Positions 32,565-41,843 of a stretch of DNA of 64,000 bases are shown piece by piece. The notes under the pieces were generated by a model, which was given only the letters and a program-made list of their open reading frames with translations, was not told the DNA's origin and did not search any database. The stretch comes from Pseudomonas sp. MWU16-30317 (GTDB lineage Bacteria > Pseudomonadota > Gammaproteobacteria > Pseudomonadales > Pseudomonadaceae). Position 1 is the first letter of the stretch. The number at the start of each line of letters is the position of its first letter. The stretch spans positions 186,001-250,000 of the forward strand of contig NZ_JAIWJA010000004.1 in NCBI RefSeq assembly GCF_020515695.1, given 5' to 3'. A program made the translations under genes and the position numbers.

Positions 32565-34292
32565 ATGATCGAGGTAACCGAGGTTTCCATCGCCGCGTTG
32601 CGCGCCGCGCTCGAGTCCGGCCAGACCACGTCGGTCGAGCTGGTTGGCGCCTACCTGGCCCGGATCGACGCCTTCGATGGCCCTGGCACGTCTACCGCCC
32701 TCAACGCCGTGGTGGTGCGCAACCCCCAGGCGCTGATCGAGGCCCAGGCTGCCGATGAGCGCCGGGCACGCGGCGCCACCCTCGGCCCGCTGGACGGCAT
32801 CCCCTATACCGCCAAGGACAGTTACCTGGTCAAGGGCCTGACGGCGGCGTCCGGCAGCCCGGCCTTCGCCCACCTGATCGCCCAGCGCGACGCCTTCACC
32901 ATCGAACGCTTGCGTGCTGGCGGCGCCATCTGCCTGGGCAAGACCAACATGCCGCCCATGGCCAACGGCGGCATGCAACGTGGCGTGTACGGCCGTGCCG
33001 AGAGCCCCTACAACGGTGATTACCTGACGGCGCCTTTCGCCTCGGGCTCGTCGAATGGCGCCGGCACTGCCACGGCCGCGAGCTTCGCGGCCTTCGGCCT
33101 GGCCGAAGAAACCTGGTCGAGCGGTCGCGGCCCGGCGGCCAATAACGGGCTGTGTGCCTACACGCCATCCCGAGGGGTGATCTCGGTGCGCGGCAACTGG
33201 CCGCTGACGCCGACCATGGATGTGGTGGTGCCCTTTGCCCGGACCATGGCTGATCTGCTCGAAGTACTCGACGTGATCGTCGCCCCCGACCCCGACACCC
33301 GTGGCGACCTCTGGCGCCTGCAGCCCTGGGTACCGATCCCGCCGGTCTCAGCGGTGCGCCCAGCTTCGTATCTGACCCTTGCCGCCCAGCCCGAGGCGCT
33401 CGCCGGCAAACGCTTCGGCGTGCCGCGCATGTACATCAACGCCGACGCCGAGGCCGGCACCAGCGAAGCCCCCGGTATCGGCGGTCCGACCGGCCAGCGC
33501 ATCAACACCCGGCCCACCGTCATCGCCCTCTGGCAGCAGGCCCGCGCGGCCCTCGAAGCCGCAGGCGCGCAAGTGCTGGAAGTGGACTTCCCGCTGGTGT
33601 CCAACTGTGAGGGCGATCGCCCCGGCGCGCCCACCGTGTTCAACCGCGGCATCGTCTCGCCGGAGTTTCTTCACCATGAATTGTGGGACCTGAGCGCCTG
33701 GGCCTTCGATGATTTCCTGCGTGCCAACGGCGATCCGGCCCTCAACCGCCTGGTCGATGTCGACGGCCCGCTGATCTTCCCGCACGACCCCGGCACCCTG
33801 CCCAACCGCGAAGGTGACCTCGCCGCGGGCATGGACGAATACGTGCGAATGGCCGAGCGCGGCATCACGCCGTGGAACGAGATCCCGACGCTGGCCGACG
33901 GCTTGCGTGGCCTTGAGCACACCCGACGCCTGGATCTCGAAGACTGGATGGACGCGCTGGGGCTCGACGCGGTGATCTTCCCCACGGTTGCCGATGTCGG
34001 CCCGGCCAACGCCGATGTCGATCCACAGGCCGCCGACATCGCCTGGAGCAACGGCGTCTGGGTCGCCAACGGCAACCTCGCTGTGCGCCACCTGGGTGTA
34101 CCGACCGTGACCGTGCCCATGGGCATCATGGCGGACATCGGCATGCCCGCCGGGCTGACGTTCGCCGGCCGCGCCTATGACGACTCGTCGCTGCTGCGCC
34201 TGGCGGCGGCGTTCGAAGCGACCGGGTCGCGCCGGCAGATTCCGCAGCGCACGCCTGCACTCTCACCCGCGGACAGCGCGCAGGACGCCTAG
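32565..34292 (+). CDS. amidase signature family protein (atypical signature)
   Basis: This 575-residue amidase-signature hydrolase is longer than typical members (about 450-500). The Ser-cisSer-Lys triad can be placed: Lys84 in YTAKDS, cis-Ser around 162-163 in FASGSSNGAG, and nucleophile Ser186 in TWSSGRGPA. The usual GGSIR motif is therefore altered to SSGRG, and the downstream GLCAYTPSRG replaces the common G-x-KPT-x-G. Family members hydrolyse amides, including indoleacetamide, aryl amides, allophanate and peptide amides. There is no signal peptide. The gene is followed by a hairpin and then the LysR gene, which may be its regulator. The specific substrate is unknown. Confidence 0.88.
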   Translation: MIEVTEVSIAALRAALESGQTTSVELVGAYLARIDAFDGPGTSTALNAVVVRNPQALIEAQAADERRARGATLGPLDGIPYTAKDSYLVKGLTAASGSPAFAHLIAQRDAFTIERLRAGGAICLGKTNMPPMANGGMQRGVYGRAESPYNGDYLTAPFASGSSNGAGTATAASFAAFGLAEETWSSGRGPAANNGLCAYTPSRGVISVRGNWPLTPTMDVVVPFARTMADLLEVLDVIVAPDPDTRGDLWRLQPWVPIPPVSAVRPASYLTLAAQPEALAGKRFGVPRMYINADAEAGTSEAPGIGGPTGQRINTRPTVIALWQQARAALEAAGAQVLEVDFPLVSNCEGDRPGAPTVFNRGIVSPEFLHHELWDLSAWAFDDFLRANGDPALNRLVDVDGPLIFPHDPGTLPNREGDLAAGMDEYVRMAERGITPWNEIPTLADGLRGLEHTRRLDLEDWMDALGLDAVIFPTVADVGPANADVDPQAADIAWSNGVWVANGNLAVRHLGVPTVTVPMGIMADIGMPAGLTFAGRAYDDSSLLRLAAAFEATGSRRQIPQRTPALSPADSAQDA

Positions 34293-34337
34293 CACTGCAG
34301 CATGCGGCAGCCTTCCTCGGGCAAGCCGACCCAAAGC

Positions 34338-34361
34338 CCATCGCCCACCTGCGGGCGATGG
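34338..34361 (+). terminator. hairpin after the amidase gene
   Basis: CCATCGCCC (34338-34346) pairs with GGGCGATGG (34353-34361) around a 6-base loop, 46 bases after the amidase stop and 100 bases before the LysR start. There is no T run, so this is a weak candidate. Confidence 0.4.
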
Positions 34362-34460
34362 CCCTGGCTCGATGTACCGACGTATGGCGACGCCCGCGCA
34401 GAGATAGTCATACTAGGCATGTTCCCGACACATGCCTGATCCCTTGATGTGTGAGTACTG

Positions 34461-35342
34461 ATGAAACGTCCTGTACCGCTACCCGCCCTGCACACTTTCA
34501 TGATCACAGCACAGTGCTGCAACTTCACGCGGGCGGCAGAACTGCTGTGCCTCACTCAGGGCGCGGTCAGTCGGCAAATCGCCGGCCTCGAGGAGCACCT
34601 TGGCTACGCGTTGTTCCTGCGCCAGCCACGCGGCTTGAAGCTGACCGATCAAGGTCGCGACCTGTATCCGCGCATCGAGCAAGTGTTCAATCTGATCGAC
34701 GAGGCTGTCGAGCAGGTCGGCAGCAAACGCAAGGCCCTGCAACTCAAGGCGCCGACCTGCATGATGCGCTGGCTGCTGCCGCGCCTGCTGCAGTGGCAAA
34801 AGGAGCGTCCCGATGTGCCGGTGGAACTCACCACAACGGTGCAGCACAAGGTCGATTTTCGCCGGGAATCTTTTGACGCAGCGGTCATCTTCGGTCCGCC
34901 ACCCGACGCCGACAGCGGCGCCTTGCATCTATTCGATGAGCAACTGACCCCGGTCTGCTCGCCGCAATTGCTCGAAAGCGGCGCCCCACTGCGCTACCTG
35001 CAGGACCTTGAGCACCATATGTTGCTGCACCCTAGCCGTGGCGAACAGGACTGGGAAGTCTGGCTCAGCGCAGCAGGCGGCAAGCTGGCGGACGTGCGCA
35101 AAGGTCAGCATTTCGAGACGCTCGATCTGGCGATGTCGGTGGCGGCCCAAGGCACGGGGGTGGCGATCGGTGATTGGGCGCTGATCGGCGACGACCTGCT
35201 GCACGGCCGACTGGTGACGCCATTCGAGCTGAAGGTGCGTACCGGTGCCGGCTATTACCTGGTGGCGCCACCGCGCCTTGAACAGGCTGCGGGCCTGGGT
35301 GATCTGCTCGGCTGGCTGCAAGTACAGGCCAGTCGGCGCTGA
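34461..35342 (+). CDS. LysR family transcriptional regulator (GcvA-like)
   Basis: This 293-residue LysR-type regulator has an N-terminal winged HTH (residues 8-65: FTRAAELLCLTQGAVSRQI, then GYALFLRQPRGLKLTDQG). The effector domain begins near residue 92 (KAPTCMMRWLLPRLLQW), typical of the GcvA/AmpR subgroup. Its promoter must lie in 34362-34460. It may control the amidase just upstream or the RhtB exporter that converges on it from 36064, or a distant target; subgroup membership does not decide this. Confidence 0.9.
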   Translation: MKRPVPLPALHTFMITAQCCNFTRAAELLCLTQGAVSRQIAGLEEHLGYALFLRQPRGLKLTDQGRDLYPRIEQVFNLIDEAVEQVGSKRKALQLKAPTCMMRWLLPRLLQWQKERPDVPVELTTTVQHKVDFRRESFDAAVIFGPPPDADSGALHLFDEQLTPVCSPQLLESGAPLRYLQDLEHHMLLHPSRGEQDWEVWLSAAGGKLADVRKGQHFETLDLAMSVAAQGTGVAIGDWALIGDDLLHGRLVTPFELKVRTGAGYYLVAPPRLEQAAGLGDLLGWLQVQASRR

Positions 35343-35431
35343 GCCCGTGGTGCAACGTGGGTCAAGCGGTTGCTAGCGCGGCAGATAGTGCGGGCATTGC
35401 TGCGGTGATCGAGTACCTCAAAGGCTGAGCA

Positions 35432-36064
35432 TCAAGCAGGCCGCCCCATCAACATCATCCGCGCCGCCAGCGCCACCATCACTGCGGCGAAGCCATAGGA
35501 GCCCAAGCGCCTGGAGATCGGCAGTTGCTTCAGGCGTCGGTGAGCCGCTCCGGCAAAGACGCCCAGCAAGAAGTGAAAGACCAAGGCGATAGCCGCCAGG
35601 CACAGGCCTAGCGTCACCAATTGCACGCCGGCGTTCCCCGCTGCGGGCGTGACGAATTGCGGCAGGAACACCATGAAAAAGACCAGCGCCTTGGGATTGA
35701 GCAAGCTGTTGAGCGTGGCCCGGATAAAGATCGAACGCAGTGACGCCAAAGGCACCTGGGTGCCGCTCGCCGCGGCCGGTCTGGATCTGACCGCCAGCCA
35801 CCCCAGCCAGAGCAGATACAGCGCGCCCGCGCCACGAATCAAGTCGAACGCAGGCGCCCAGCTCATGATCAGCGCGCCCACCCCGACCGCTACCAGTAAC
35901 GTCAGGATCATATCCGCCAGGGTGATACCTAGCGCCGCCGCCAGACCGGCACGCCAGCCATGCGTGATCCCATGGGTCATGACGAAGGCCATGTTCGGCC
36001 CCGGCACTGCCAACAGAATCACCACGGCACCGGCGAACACCCACAAGCTGGTCGCTTCAATCAT
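35432..36064 (-). CDS. LysE/RhtB family translocator
   Basis: This 210-residue inner-membrane exporter of the LysE/RhtB superfamily has about six helices. The N-terminal motif VPGPNMAFV (residues 19-27), the conserved GITLADMILTLL region and the loop RATLNSLLNPKALVFFMVF (part) are typical of RhtB proteins exporting threonine, homoserine lactone or similar amino acids. It converges with the LysR gene (90-base gap) and is transcribed from a promoter near 36065-36180, shared in region with the VOC gene downstream of it in genome order. The substrate is unknown. Confidence 0.9.
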   Translation of the reverse strand: MIEATSLWVFAGAVVILLAVPGPNMAFVMTHGITHGWRAGLAAALGITLADMILTLLVAVGVGALIMSWAPAFDLIRGAGALYLLWLGWLAVRSRPAAASGTQVPLASLRSIFIRATLNSLLNPKALVFFMVFLPQFVTPAAGNAGVQLVTLGLCLAAIALVFHFLLGVFAGAAHRRLKQLPISRRLGSYGFAAVMVALAARMMLMGRPA

Positions 36065-36183
36065 CCTGATGTCTCCCGTTCAAGGCCTGCAACGGTAACT
36101 CAGTCGAGCGAAGAATCATCGGCACAGTGCAATGGAAGTTATGCGCAACAGTCATGTCCGACGCTCGGTATGAAGATCAATCC

Positions 36184-36561
36184 TCAGGCCGACTCGCAAA
36201 ACCGGATGCGATTGCCGAACGGGTCCGTCACCGTCATCACCCTGCCCCAATCGAGTGTTTCGATCTCAGGTTTCATATAGGTGTAATCCTTGGCGGCCAA
36301 CTCGTGCTGCAAGTCATCGATGCCGGTCATGGTCACGAAGGTATTCGCACCCGGACATGCATCGCCATGGTGTTCGCTCAGATGCAGCACCAGGCCGGCA
36401 CGGGACACTTGCATGTATAACGGGAAATTCTCGCCAAAGCGGTGTTCCCAATCGACCTGAAAGCCAAGGAACTGCAGATAGAATTCCTTGGCTTTGGCCA
36501 CATCGAAAATGCGCAGGATGGGCGCGGTCTGGGTGAACTTGATATGAGCTGAATCAGGCAT
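36184..36561 (-). CDS. VOC (glyoxalase/bleomycin resistance) family protein
   Basis: This 125-residue single-domain vicinal-oxygen-chelate protein has the usual beta-alpha-beta-beta-beta repeats: APILRIFDVAKAKEFYLQF at the N-terminus, LVLHLSEHHGDACPG in the middle and VTDPFGNRIRFCE at the C-terminus. Metal-ligand candidates are limited, and the second-half Glu (FCES) is present. The closest common annotation is glyoxalase superfamily or bleomycin-resistance-like, which bind drugs or act on small molecules. It is monocistronic. No specific role is apparent. Confidence 0.88.
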   Translation of the reverse strand: MPDSAHIKFTQTAPILRIFDVAKAKEFYLQFLGFQVDWEHRFGENFPLYMQVSRAGLVLHLSEHHGDACPGANTFVTMTGIDDLQHELAAKDYTYMKPEIETLDWGRVMTVTDPFGNRIRFCESA

Positions 36562-36761
36562 TGGCGTCCTTGAAATCCCGAGCAGAAACAGTACGTTTCC
36601 ATACGAGCGGCGACAATATCAGCACCCGAACGAGAAACGCTACCCGAGACTTATAAAAGGTCTCCAGTCACTGATGATTGAGTGCCACGTACCAGGAGTT
36701 ATGTTCGGACATTCCATGCCCCCCCGCCAGCGACCGGGCGTCGATGGCGGCGGTGCACGCC

Positions 36762-38507
36762 TTATTGGCTCGTCACACTCTGCGCAGCCCCCTGGTCAGG
36801 CTGTTGCTTCGCCAGGTCGCCGAAGTCGCGCAAGCTCGACGGCTGGTACGGGTCGCCGATATAACGCGTGCGCGCCACGAACGCCGGGCTGACCAGGCTC
36901 TTGGAGCGATCGTGCTCGTCGAAGCTGAGGCCGGCCATGTCAGCCCAGGTATGGATCAGGCTCGAGCTGCTGTACGGTCGGTCGAGGGCACCCGCGAAAT
37001 TCCAGTCGTGGGTCGCACGCCACTTCGGCGACGCCCAGGCCATGAAGGGGATGGTGTACATCGGCACCGTAGGTCGGCCTTCGTTACGCCCCAGGCTGTC
37101 GTGCTTGCCAGAGTCGTAGACGTCTTCGCCGTGGTCGGACAGGTACAGCAGGAAGCCGTTGGGGTCGGTGGCGCCGAACTGCTTGATGATGCTCGACACC
37201 ACGAAGTCGTTGTACAGCACGGCATTGTCGTAGCTGTTGTAGGTCTTGACCTGGTCGTCGCTCAAGCCCGGCGGGGTGCCGTCGCGGCCGCTGAACCTGG
37301 CGAATTCCTGCGGGTAGCGGTAATCGTAATTGACGTGCGTACCCAGCAGGTGAATCACGATCAGCTTGCGCGGCGCCTTGTCGGCTAACACCTTGGCGAA
37401 GGGTTCCAGCACGTCGCCATCGTACTGCGCGGCGTTCTGGTTGCGGTTGTTGTTGAGATAGACCTGCTCGTCAGCTTGCTGCGAGAAGGTGGTGAGCATG
37501 GTGTTGCGCTTGGTCAGCGTCTGCTGGTTGGTGATCCACCAGGTCTTGTAGCCGGCCTGCTTCATCACGTCGACGATCGACGGCGTGGTGAGGAACAGAT
37601 CCGGATGCTTCTCATCGGCGAAGGTCAGCACCTGTTGCAGCGCTTCGATGGTGTACGGGCGAGGACTGACGACGTTGGTGAAGACGCTGAGCTGATCTTT
37701 CATGCGATCCAGCTCGGGGTTGGTTTCACGCGGATAGCCATACAGGCTCATGTGGCCACGGTTGGTCGACTCGCCAATGATCAGCACCAGCGTGGCGGGC
37801 AGCCCGGCACCGCTGTCCACCAGATGGGTGAGCGGAGGCACTTTGGCATTGGCCTCTAGCATGGCTTCCATACCGCTCAATTGCTGACGGTAGTTGCGAT
37901 AGCCGATCAGCAACTGCCATGGCACCGCGGGCTCGATGCGGTCTTCGAATTTCTGCCAGGCGTCGGCGAGAGTCGGCGTGCGAGGGATCTGCTTGGCGAT
38001 CGGCAGCGCCACGAACAGGGCCAATAGCACCAGGCTGACGATCAGCGCTTTGGGCCGGGCCAGTTGCACTGGGCGCACTCGAGTCCACAGCAGCGCCGCA
38101 CCGGCGGTATAGGCCAGGAATGCCGGGACCATCCACCAGACGAAATACTGGCTGAGGTACTCGCCAGCTTCGGCATCGTTGGATTCGAAAATGACGAAGA
38201 TCACGCTTTGGGAAAATTCCTGCTGGTAGATCAGGAAGTAACCGAAACTCAGCAGCGAACACAGAAACAAAACGAACCCCAGCACGCCGGCAATCAGTTT
38301 TGCGCGTTTGGGGAACAGCAAGACCGGGATCAGCCACAGTGAACTCAGGAAAAACGCATCGCGAAAACCAGCGAAGCCGCTGGTGCCGTTGAGTTGGATC
38401 AACGCTTGGGTGACGCCGGAGAAGTACCAGAAAAACACGAAAAGCCACGCCAGGCCTTTCCAATCGAAGCGGCGCTTGGCGGGAGTCTTGGGGATATCGG
38501 TGGTCAT
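36762..38507 (-). CDS. cptA: phosphoethanolamine transferase CptA
   Basis: The 581-residue inner-membrane protein has about five N-terminal helices (residues 15-200). A periplasmic alkaline-phosphatase-fold (sulfatase) domain follows. The phosphorylated Thr nucleophile is in LIIGESTNRGHMSLYGYPR; metal-site residues are in LYLSDHGEDVYDSG and IVIHLLGTHVNYDYR. CptA moves phosphoethanolamine from phosphatidylethanolamine to the lipopolysaccharide core heptose, altering surface charge and cationic peptide resistance. The start ATG 38507 is preferred over earlier codons because it begins directly before the first membrane helix. An inverted TGACATTT repeat lies about 90 bases upstream. The EptA lipid-A enzyme is the main alternative, but helix and motif order fit CptA. 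Confidence 0.88.
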   Translation of the reverse strand: MTTDIPKTPAKRRFDWKGLAWLFVFFWYFSGVTQALIQLNGTSGFAGFRDAFFLSSLWLIPVLLFPKRAKLIAGVLGFVLFLCSLLSFGYFLIYQQEFSQSVIFVIFESNDAEAGEYLSQYFVWWMVPAFLAYTAGAALLWTRVRPVQLARPKALIVSLVLLALFVALPIAKQIPRTPTLADAWQKFEDRIEPAVPWQLLIGYRNYRQQLSGMEAMLEANAKVPPLTHLVDSGAGLPATLVLIIGESTNRGHMSLYGYPRETNPELDRMKDQLSVFTNVVSPRPYTIEALQQVLTFADEKHPDLFLTTPSIVDVMKQAGYKTWWITNQQTLTKRNTMLTTFSQQADEQVYLNNNRNQNAAQYDGDVLEPFAKVLADKAPRKLIVIHLLGTHVNYDYRYPQEFARFSGRDGTPPGLSDDQVKTYNSYDNAVLYNDFVVSSIIKQFGATDPNGFLLYLSDHGEDVYDSGKHDSLGRNEGRPTVPMYTIPFMAWASPKWRATHDWNFAGALDRPYSSSSLIHTWADMAGLSFDEHDRSKSLVSPAFVARTRYIGDPYQPSSLRDFGDLAKQQPDQGAAQSVTSQ

Positions 38508-38843
38508 CGGCTTTCCAAATACGACATTGACCGCACGCAGATAGTGGCGCAGTGCTATGCCGGGATTAAAACGGGTGCCGAAACCTAAGCCATCGAATGT
38601 GACATTTGTGTCAAAAAAGCTGATCAAAAATGTCACAAGCCCGCTATCTCTTGGATCAGAGACGTTGCGCGCTTTCAATAGGTGGGGGGATTGGGATGGA
38701 TTCTTGCGGCTGGGGCCCCTTCAGCAACGGATCTCAACCATCCAAACACGGTCCGATGCCAAACGACCCTGCCATCTTGTTCAACAAGGAAGAGGTATGA
38801 CAACATACAAGCTCACAATAAAAATCATAAAAGGATCCGCGTC
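38508..38843. other. divergent intergenic region between cptA and lactonase gene
   Basis: No gene is visible. It carries the inverted repeat at 38598-38636 on the cptA side. On the lactonase side an A-rich stretch (AATAAAAATCATAAAAGGA, 38817 onward) runs into the ribosome binding site and fits the AANAANAA pattern bound by Hfq/Crc in Pseudomonas. Confidence 0.55.
38598..38636. promoter_or_regulatory. inverted repeat TGTGACATTT-N19/20-AAATGTCACA upstream of cptA
   Basis: TGTGACATTT (38598-38607) is exactly complementary to AAATGTCACA (38627/38628-38636 region), with an extra TGTCA at 38609-38613 in the spacer. This gives three related TGACA/TGTCA elements on one face-repeating stretch about 90 bases upstream of the cptA start. 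It looks like a regulator binding site, possibly for a two-component response regulator, as cptA genes in other bacteria are under such control. The identity is inferred. Confidence 0.45.
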
Positions 38844-39992
38844 ATGCCCCGCCTCTCTCACCTCATCTCACCTCTGGTACTTGCCATGGCCCTGACTTCC
38901 GGCGCCGTTCACGCGCGCACATTCGTCTACGTTTCCAATGCCGCCGACGGCACCGTCTCGACCTTTCGCATGAACGAGCAGAGCGGTGAGCTGACCGCCG
39001 TGCAGACTGTAACCAGCGGCAAGAACGTCATGCCCATGACAGTCAGCCCGGATCGCCGTCATCTGTACGCCGCCGTGCGCTCCACGCCGTACAACGTGCA
39101 AAGCTATTCCATCGACACCCAGGACGGCCATCTGACCCTGCTCGCCACGACGCCAGTGGACGAGTCGCTGGCCTATATCTCGCTCGACAACACCGGCAAA
39201 TCGCTGTTCGGGTCGTCGTACGACAACGACGTGCTGACCGTCAACCCCATCGTCAACGGCGTGGTCACCGGGCCCGCCACGCAGAGTCTCAAAACCGAGC
39301 AACACGCCCACTCCGTGCGCATCGACCACAGCAACCAATACCTGTATGTCGCGAACCTGGGTGGCCAACAGGTCTACCAGTACCGCTACGACGCAGCGAG
39401 CGGCAAAGTCACGGCCAACGACCCGGCCAAGGTCGCCTCCCCCCAAGGCATTGGCCCGCGGCACACCGAGCTGTCCCCGGACAACCGCTTTTTATACGTG
39501 CTGGGTGAACTGCACGACAGCGTCATCACCTACGCCCTGGATAGCAAAACCGGCCAACTTCACCAATTCGCCGTGACCGCCGGCCTGCCCGCCGACACCA
39601 CGCTGGTACCTGGCGCGCCGCGCGGCCCGGACCGAGTCAAGACCCCAGGCATGCAGCCCCACGCCGACAACAGCAACGATATCTGGGCGGCAGATATCCA
39701 CATCACCTCCGATGGCAATTTCCTCTACACCTCCGAACGGACCTCCAGCGTGCTGTCGCTGTTCAAGGTCAACAAGGCCAACGGCGCCCTCACCTTCGTC
39801 AAGACCTTCAAGACCGAAAAACAACCTCGCGGCTTTGGCATCACACCGGACAGCAAATTCCTCATCTGCAGCGGCGAGAAGTCCACCCAGGTGTCAGTTT
39901 TCGCCATCGATGGCCATAGCGGCGAACTGACCCTCAAATCCCAGGCCCCGGTGGGCAACGGCGCCAACTGGGTCTCCATCGTCAAACGCTAG
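38844..39992 (+). CDS. secreted lactonase family protein (6-phosphogluconolactonase-like seven-bladed propeller)
   Basis: The protein is 382 residues with a Sec signal (SPLVLAMALTSGAVHA, about 25 residues). A lactonase_7-bladed beta-propeller (Pgl/YbhE fold) follows: TFVYVSNAADGTVSTFRM, HTELSPDNRFLYVLGELHD and FGITPDSKFLICSGEKST. Cytoplasmic YbhE hydrolyses 6-phosphogluconolactone; exported relatives in Pseudomonas probably open other sugar or aldonic lactones in the periplasm. ATG 38844 follows AAAGGATCC. It is monocistronic. The catalytic residues are not well defined in this family, so lactonase activity is a family-based inference. Confidence 0.87.
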   Translation: MPRLSHLISPLVLAMALTSGAVHARTFVYVSNAADGTVSTFRMNEQSGELTAVQTVTSGKNVMPMTVSPDRRHLYAAVRSTPYNVQSYSIDTQDGHLTLLATTPVDESLAYISLDNTGKSLFGSSYDNDVLTVNPIVNGVVTGPATQSLKTEQHAHSVRIDHSNQYLYVANLGGQQVYQYRYDAASGKVTANDPAKVASPQGIGPRHTELSPDNRFLYVLGELHDSVITYALDSKTGQLHQFAVTAGLPADTTLVPGAPRGPDRVKTPGMQPHADNSNDIWAADIHITSDGNFLYTSERTSSVLSLFKVNKANGALTFVKTFKTEKQPRGFGITPDSKFLICSGEKSTQVSVFAIDGHSGELTLKSQAPVGNGANWVSIVKR

Positions 39993-40526
39993 GCTGCTGG
40001 ACCGGTTGATGCCGCAATGACATTGACCGGTCATATTGGCTGAGCACACGACATTTCTGCCAATATGTAGTGACAATTATTTTTCACTACAAAAGTGATT
40101 GACGCCTTTCAAATGCACTTGCATGATGAGGCTGTCTCCCTGATCGGGAGCGCTGGCAAGGGGCAAGTGAAGGGGTTCGGCGAGCTGCCGAATCGTTTTG
40201 TGTGATGTGAACTGCCCACAAGGCAGCGTGATGAAGCTGAACCGGCATGACCGTCTGCAAGGGGCGCGCGGTGCTGGCGAGATGTTCTCATACTGCTCGG
40301 GCAGGCCCACGAAGGCCCTCCCCATCAGCATTCGAATCTCCGCCTGCCGCCCCGCACCGACATTTGTGTAGCGAGGCTGATTCGTCACTACTTCTCCTCC
40401 CCCTGACAACCCGCAGATGCGGCGAATGCTGTCGCAGACGTCGTGCAGCGCCGATCAACTGGCCAATTGGGTGCCATGTTTGAGCTCACCAACAGACAGA
40501 TCAATGAGTGGTCAAAGGGGTTACAG
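39993..40526. other. 534-base intergenic region
   Basis: No supported gene is seen on either strand: no candidate has both a ribosome binding site and normal codon use. The first 90 bases are AT-rich around 40070-40100. A possible upstream extension of the next gene (ATG 40476, MFELTNRQIN) lies at the right end. Confidence 0.5.
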
Positions 40527-40847
40527 ATGAACCTGAACAATCAGCCTACCGTAGAACAACTCGCTCACCTTATTGCGCAGCAGCGTGACACCGTCGACTG
40601 CCATATCTTGTGGGTTTGCGAAGACGGCGATGTGCACATCGACCGCCTGGCCGACCACCCTGGTGAAAGCGAGTTCGAGCAAACCAGACCCAACATGCGC
40701 GCCCGGTTGAAGATGTATCGCCGCGGCCAGGGCTACCTGGGCAAAAAGGCCGCTGCGGATACCGAGTATGTCGGCCGCGTGCTGCAGACGCTGGAAGGCG
40801 TCTGGGGTGAGGTCAACGAAGTCAAAGTGGTTGATCGGTATTGCTGA
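40527..40847 (+). CDS. conserved small protein of unknown function
   Basis: This soluble protein is 106 residues from ATG 40527, which has AAAGGGG 7 bases upstream; starting at ATG 40476 would give 123 residues. I recognise no domain. The sequence is polar and mixed alpha/beta in character: PTVEQLAHLIAQQRD, then a CHILWVCEDGDVHIDRL strand pair with an acidic turn, then MRARLKMYRRGQGYLGK. A C-terminal Cys ends the protein (VDRYC). It is followed by a strong terminator, so it is a genuine single-gene transcript. Homologues appear common in Pseudomonas by recollection only. Confidence 0.72.
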   Translation: MNLNNQPTVEQLAHLIAQQRDTVDCHILWVCEDGDVHIDRLADHPGESEFEQTRPNMRARLKMYRRGQGYLGKKAAADTEYVGRVLQTLEGVWGEVNEVKVVDRYC

Positions 40848-40890
40848 TCCCCAGGCCTATATGGCGTGGCACACTGTGCCGCATGACCTG

Positions 40891-40923
40891 CACCCCGACG
40901 AGCGATCGCCGGGGTGTTTTTTT
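40891..40923 (+). terminator. strong intrinsic terminator
   Basis: CACCCCG (40891-40897) pairs with CGGGGTG (40910-40916), followed at once by seven T residues (40917-40923). It lies 44 bases after the small-protein stop and is the clearest rho-independent terminator in the window. Confidence 0.9.
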
Positions 40924-41071
40924 GTCCGAGGATAGTTTCTACACTCCAGCGCCATTGCCGAGTCAAGTGCCGCCTCTGATGAGTCATCCGCTCCCCATTA
41001 TCGAAGCACTGCGCGCTTCACAAACCGACGGCATCGCACGGGTCTGATGATCTGCACAGGCGAGCGCCGGC

Positions 41072-41662
41072 TCACCCCCGCCACAGCTTCACCACCCCAC
41101 CCCCGCTCCCCAGCACCGGGTCACTGTTCGGAAACGGCAACTTGGCAATCTGCGCGATCTGCGCATCCGTCACGGGGTCACGATTGATATCGCCTTCCTG
41201 CCCCGGCGGGTAGGCGCCCACCACCATGAAGTCGTCGCTTGACCCAAGGTTGCAATGCCCGGTGCCAGCCGGCAGCAACAGCACATCACCCGCCTTGACC
41301 TCCACCACATGCCCATCAGGGCCGCCGAGCATGAGCCGCGCAGTGCCGGCGTATACCCCCAGCACCTCATGCCCATGGACGTGATAGTGATGATAGGTAA
41401 ACACCCCATAGCGCCATTGCGGCGGCCAGCCGTTGGCCTTGAAGGTCTGCTCGAACTCGGCGGCCGGGTCACTGCCGGCCACCGCCATCGCGGCGGGATA
41501 GATCAGCACCGGCAATTGGGGGTTATTGGGAATGCCGCCATTGCGCTTGAGCATCAGTGTCTGCACGGCAGGTGCAGCCATAGCCTGCTTCATTGAAAGT
41601 CCTCCAGCGCCGAGCAAGCCCAGCGCAGTGAATGTGGTGAAGTGACGTCGGGCGATGGCCAT
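41072..41662 (-). CDS. cupin domain protein, YjlB-like, with export signal
   Basis: The protein is 196 residues with a Tat-like or Sec signal (ARRHFTTFTALGLLGAGGL). A single cupin follows: motif 1 has the metal ligands in HHYHVHGHEVLGVYAG and motif 2 is AGDVLLLPAGTGHCNLG. The overall arrangement is that of YjlB-type cupins, whose function is unknown; exported versions are less common. It is transcribed leftward from the region upstream of the C5-dicarboxylate operon, but in the opposite direction and probably unrelated in role. The strong terminator at 40891 lies beyond its end, on the other strand. Confidence 0.84.
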   Translation of the reverse strand: MAIARRHFTTFTALGLLGAGGLSMKQAMAAPAVQTLMLKRNGGIPNNPQLPVLIYPAAMAVAGSDPAAEFEQTFKANGWPPQWRYGVFTYHHYHVHGHEVLGVYAGTARLMLGGPDGHVVEVKAGDVLLLPAGTGHCNLGSSDDFMVVGAYPPGQEGDINRDPVTDAQIAQIAKLPFPNSDPVLGSGGGVVKLWRG

Positions 41663-41843
41663 GGTGCTCTCCGTAATACTGCGGGCGACAAGCTGAAACC
41701 GTTCTCAACGGTAATTCGATCTTGCTGATATCACAAGTTTCTTGCGGGGCGACCAACGGCAATTTCGCTTCAGAACAGTCCATCCAGAGGCCGCTCCGAC
41801 CCGGATTCGCCAGCGATCTTGCAGTAGCCCGTCAGCTGCACGG

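Noticed and set aside
40841..41047. 68-codon plus-strand frame after the small protein at 40.8 kb
   Set aside because: It runs through the strong intrinsic terminator and lacks a ribosome binding site.
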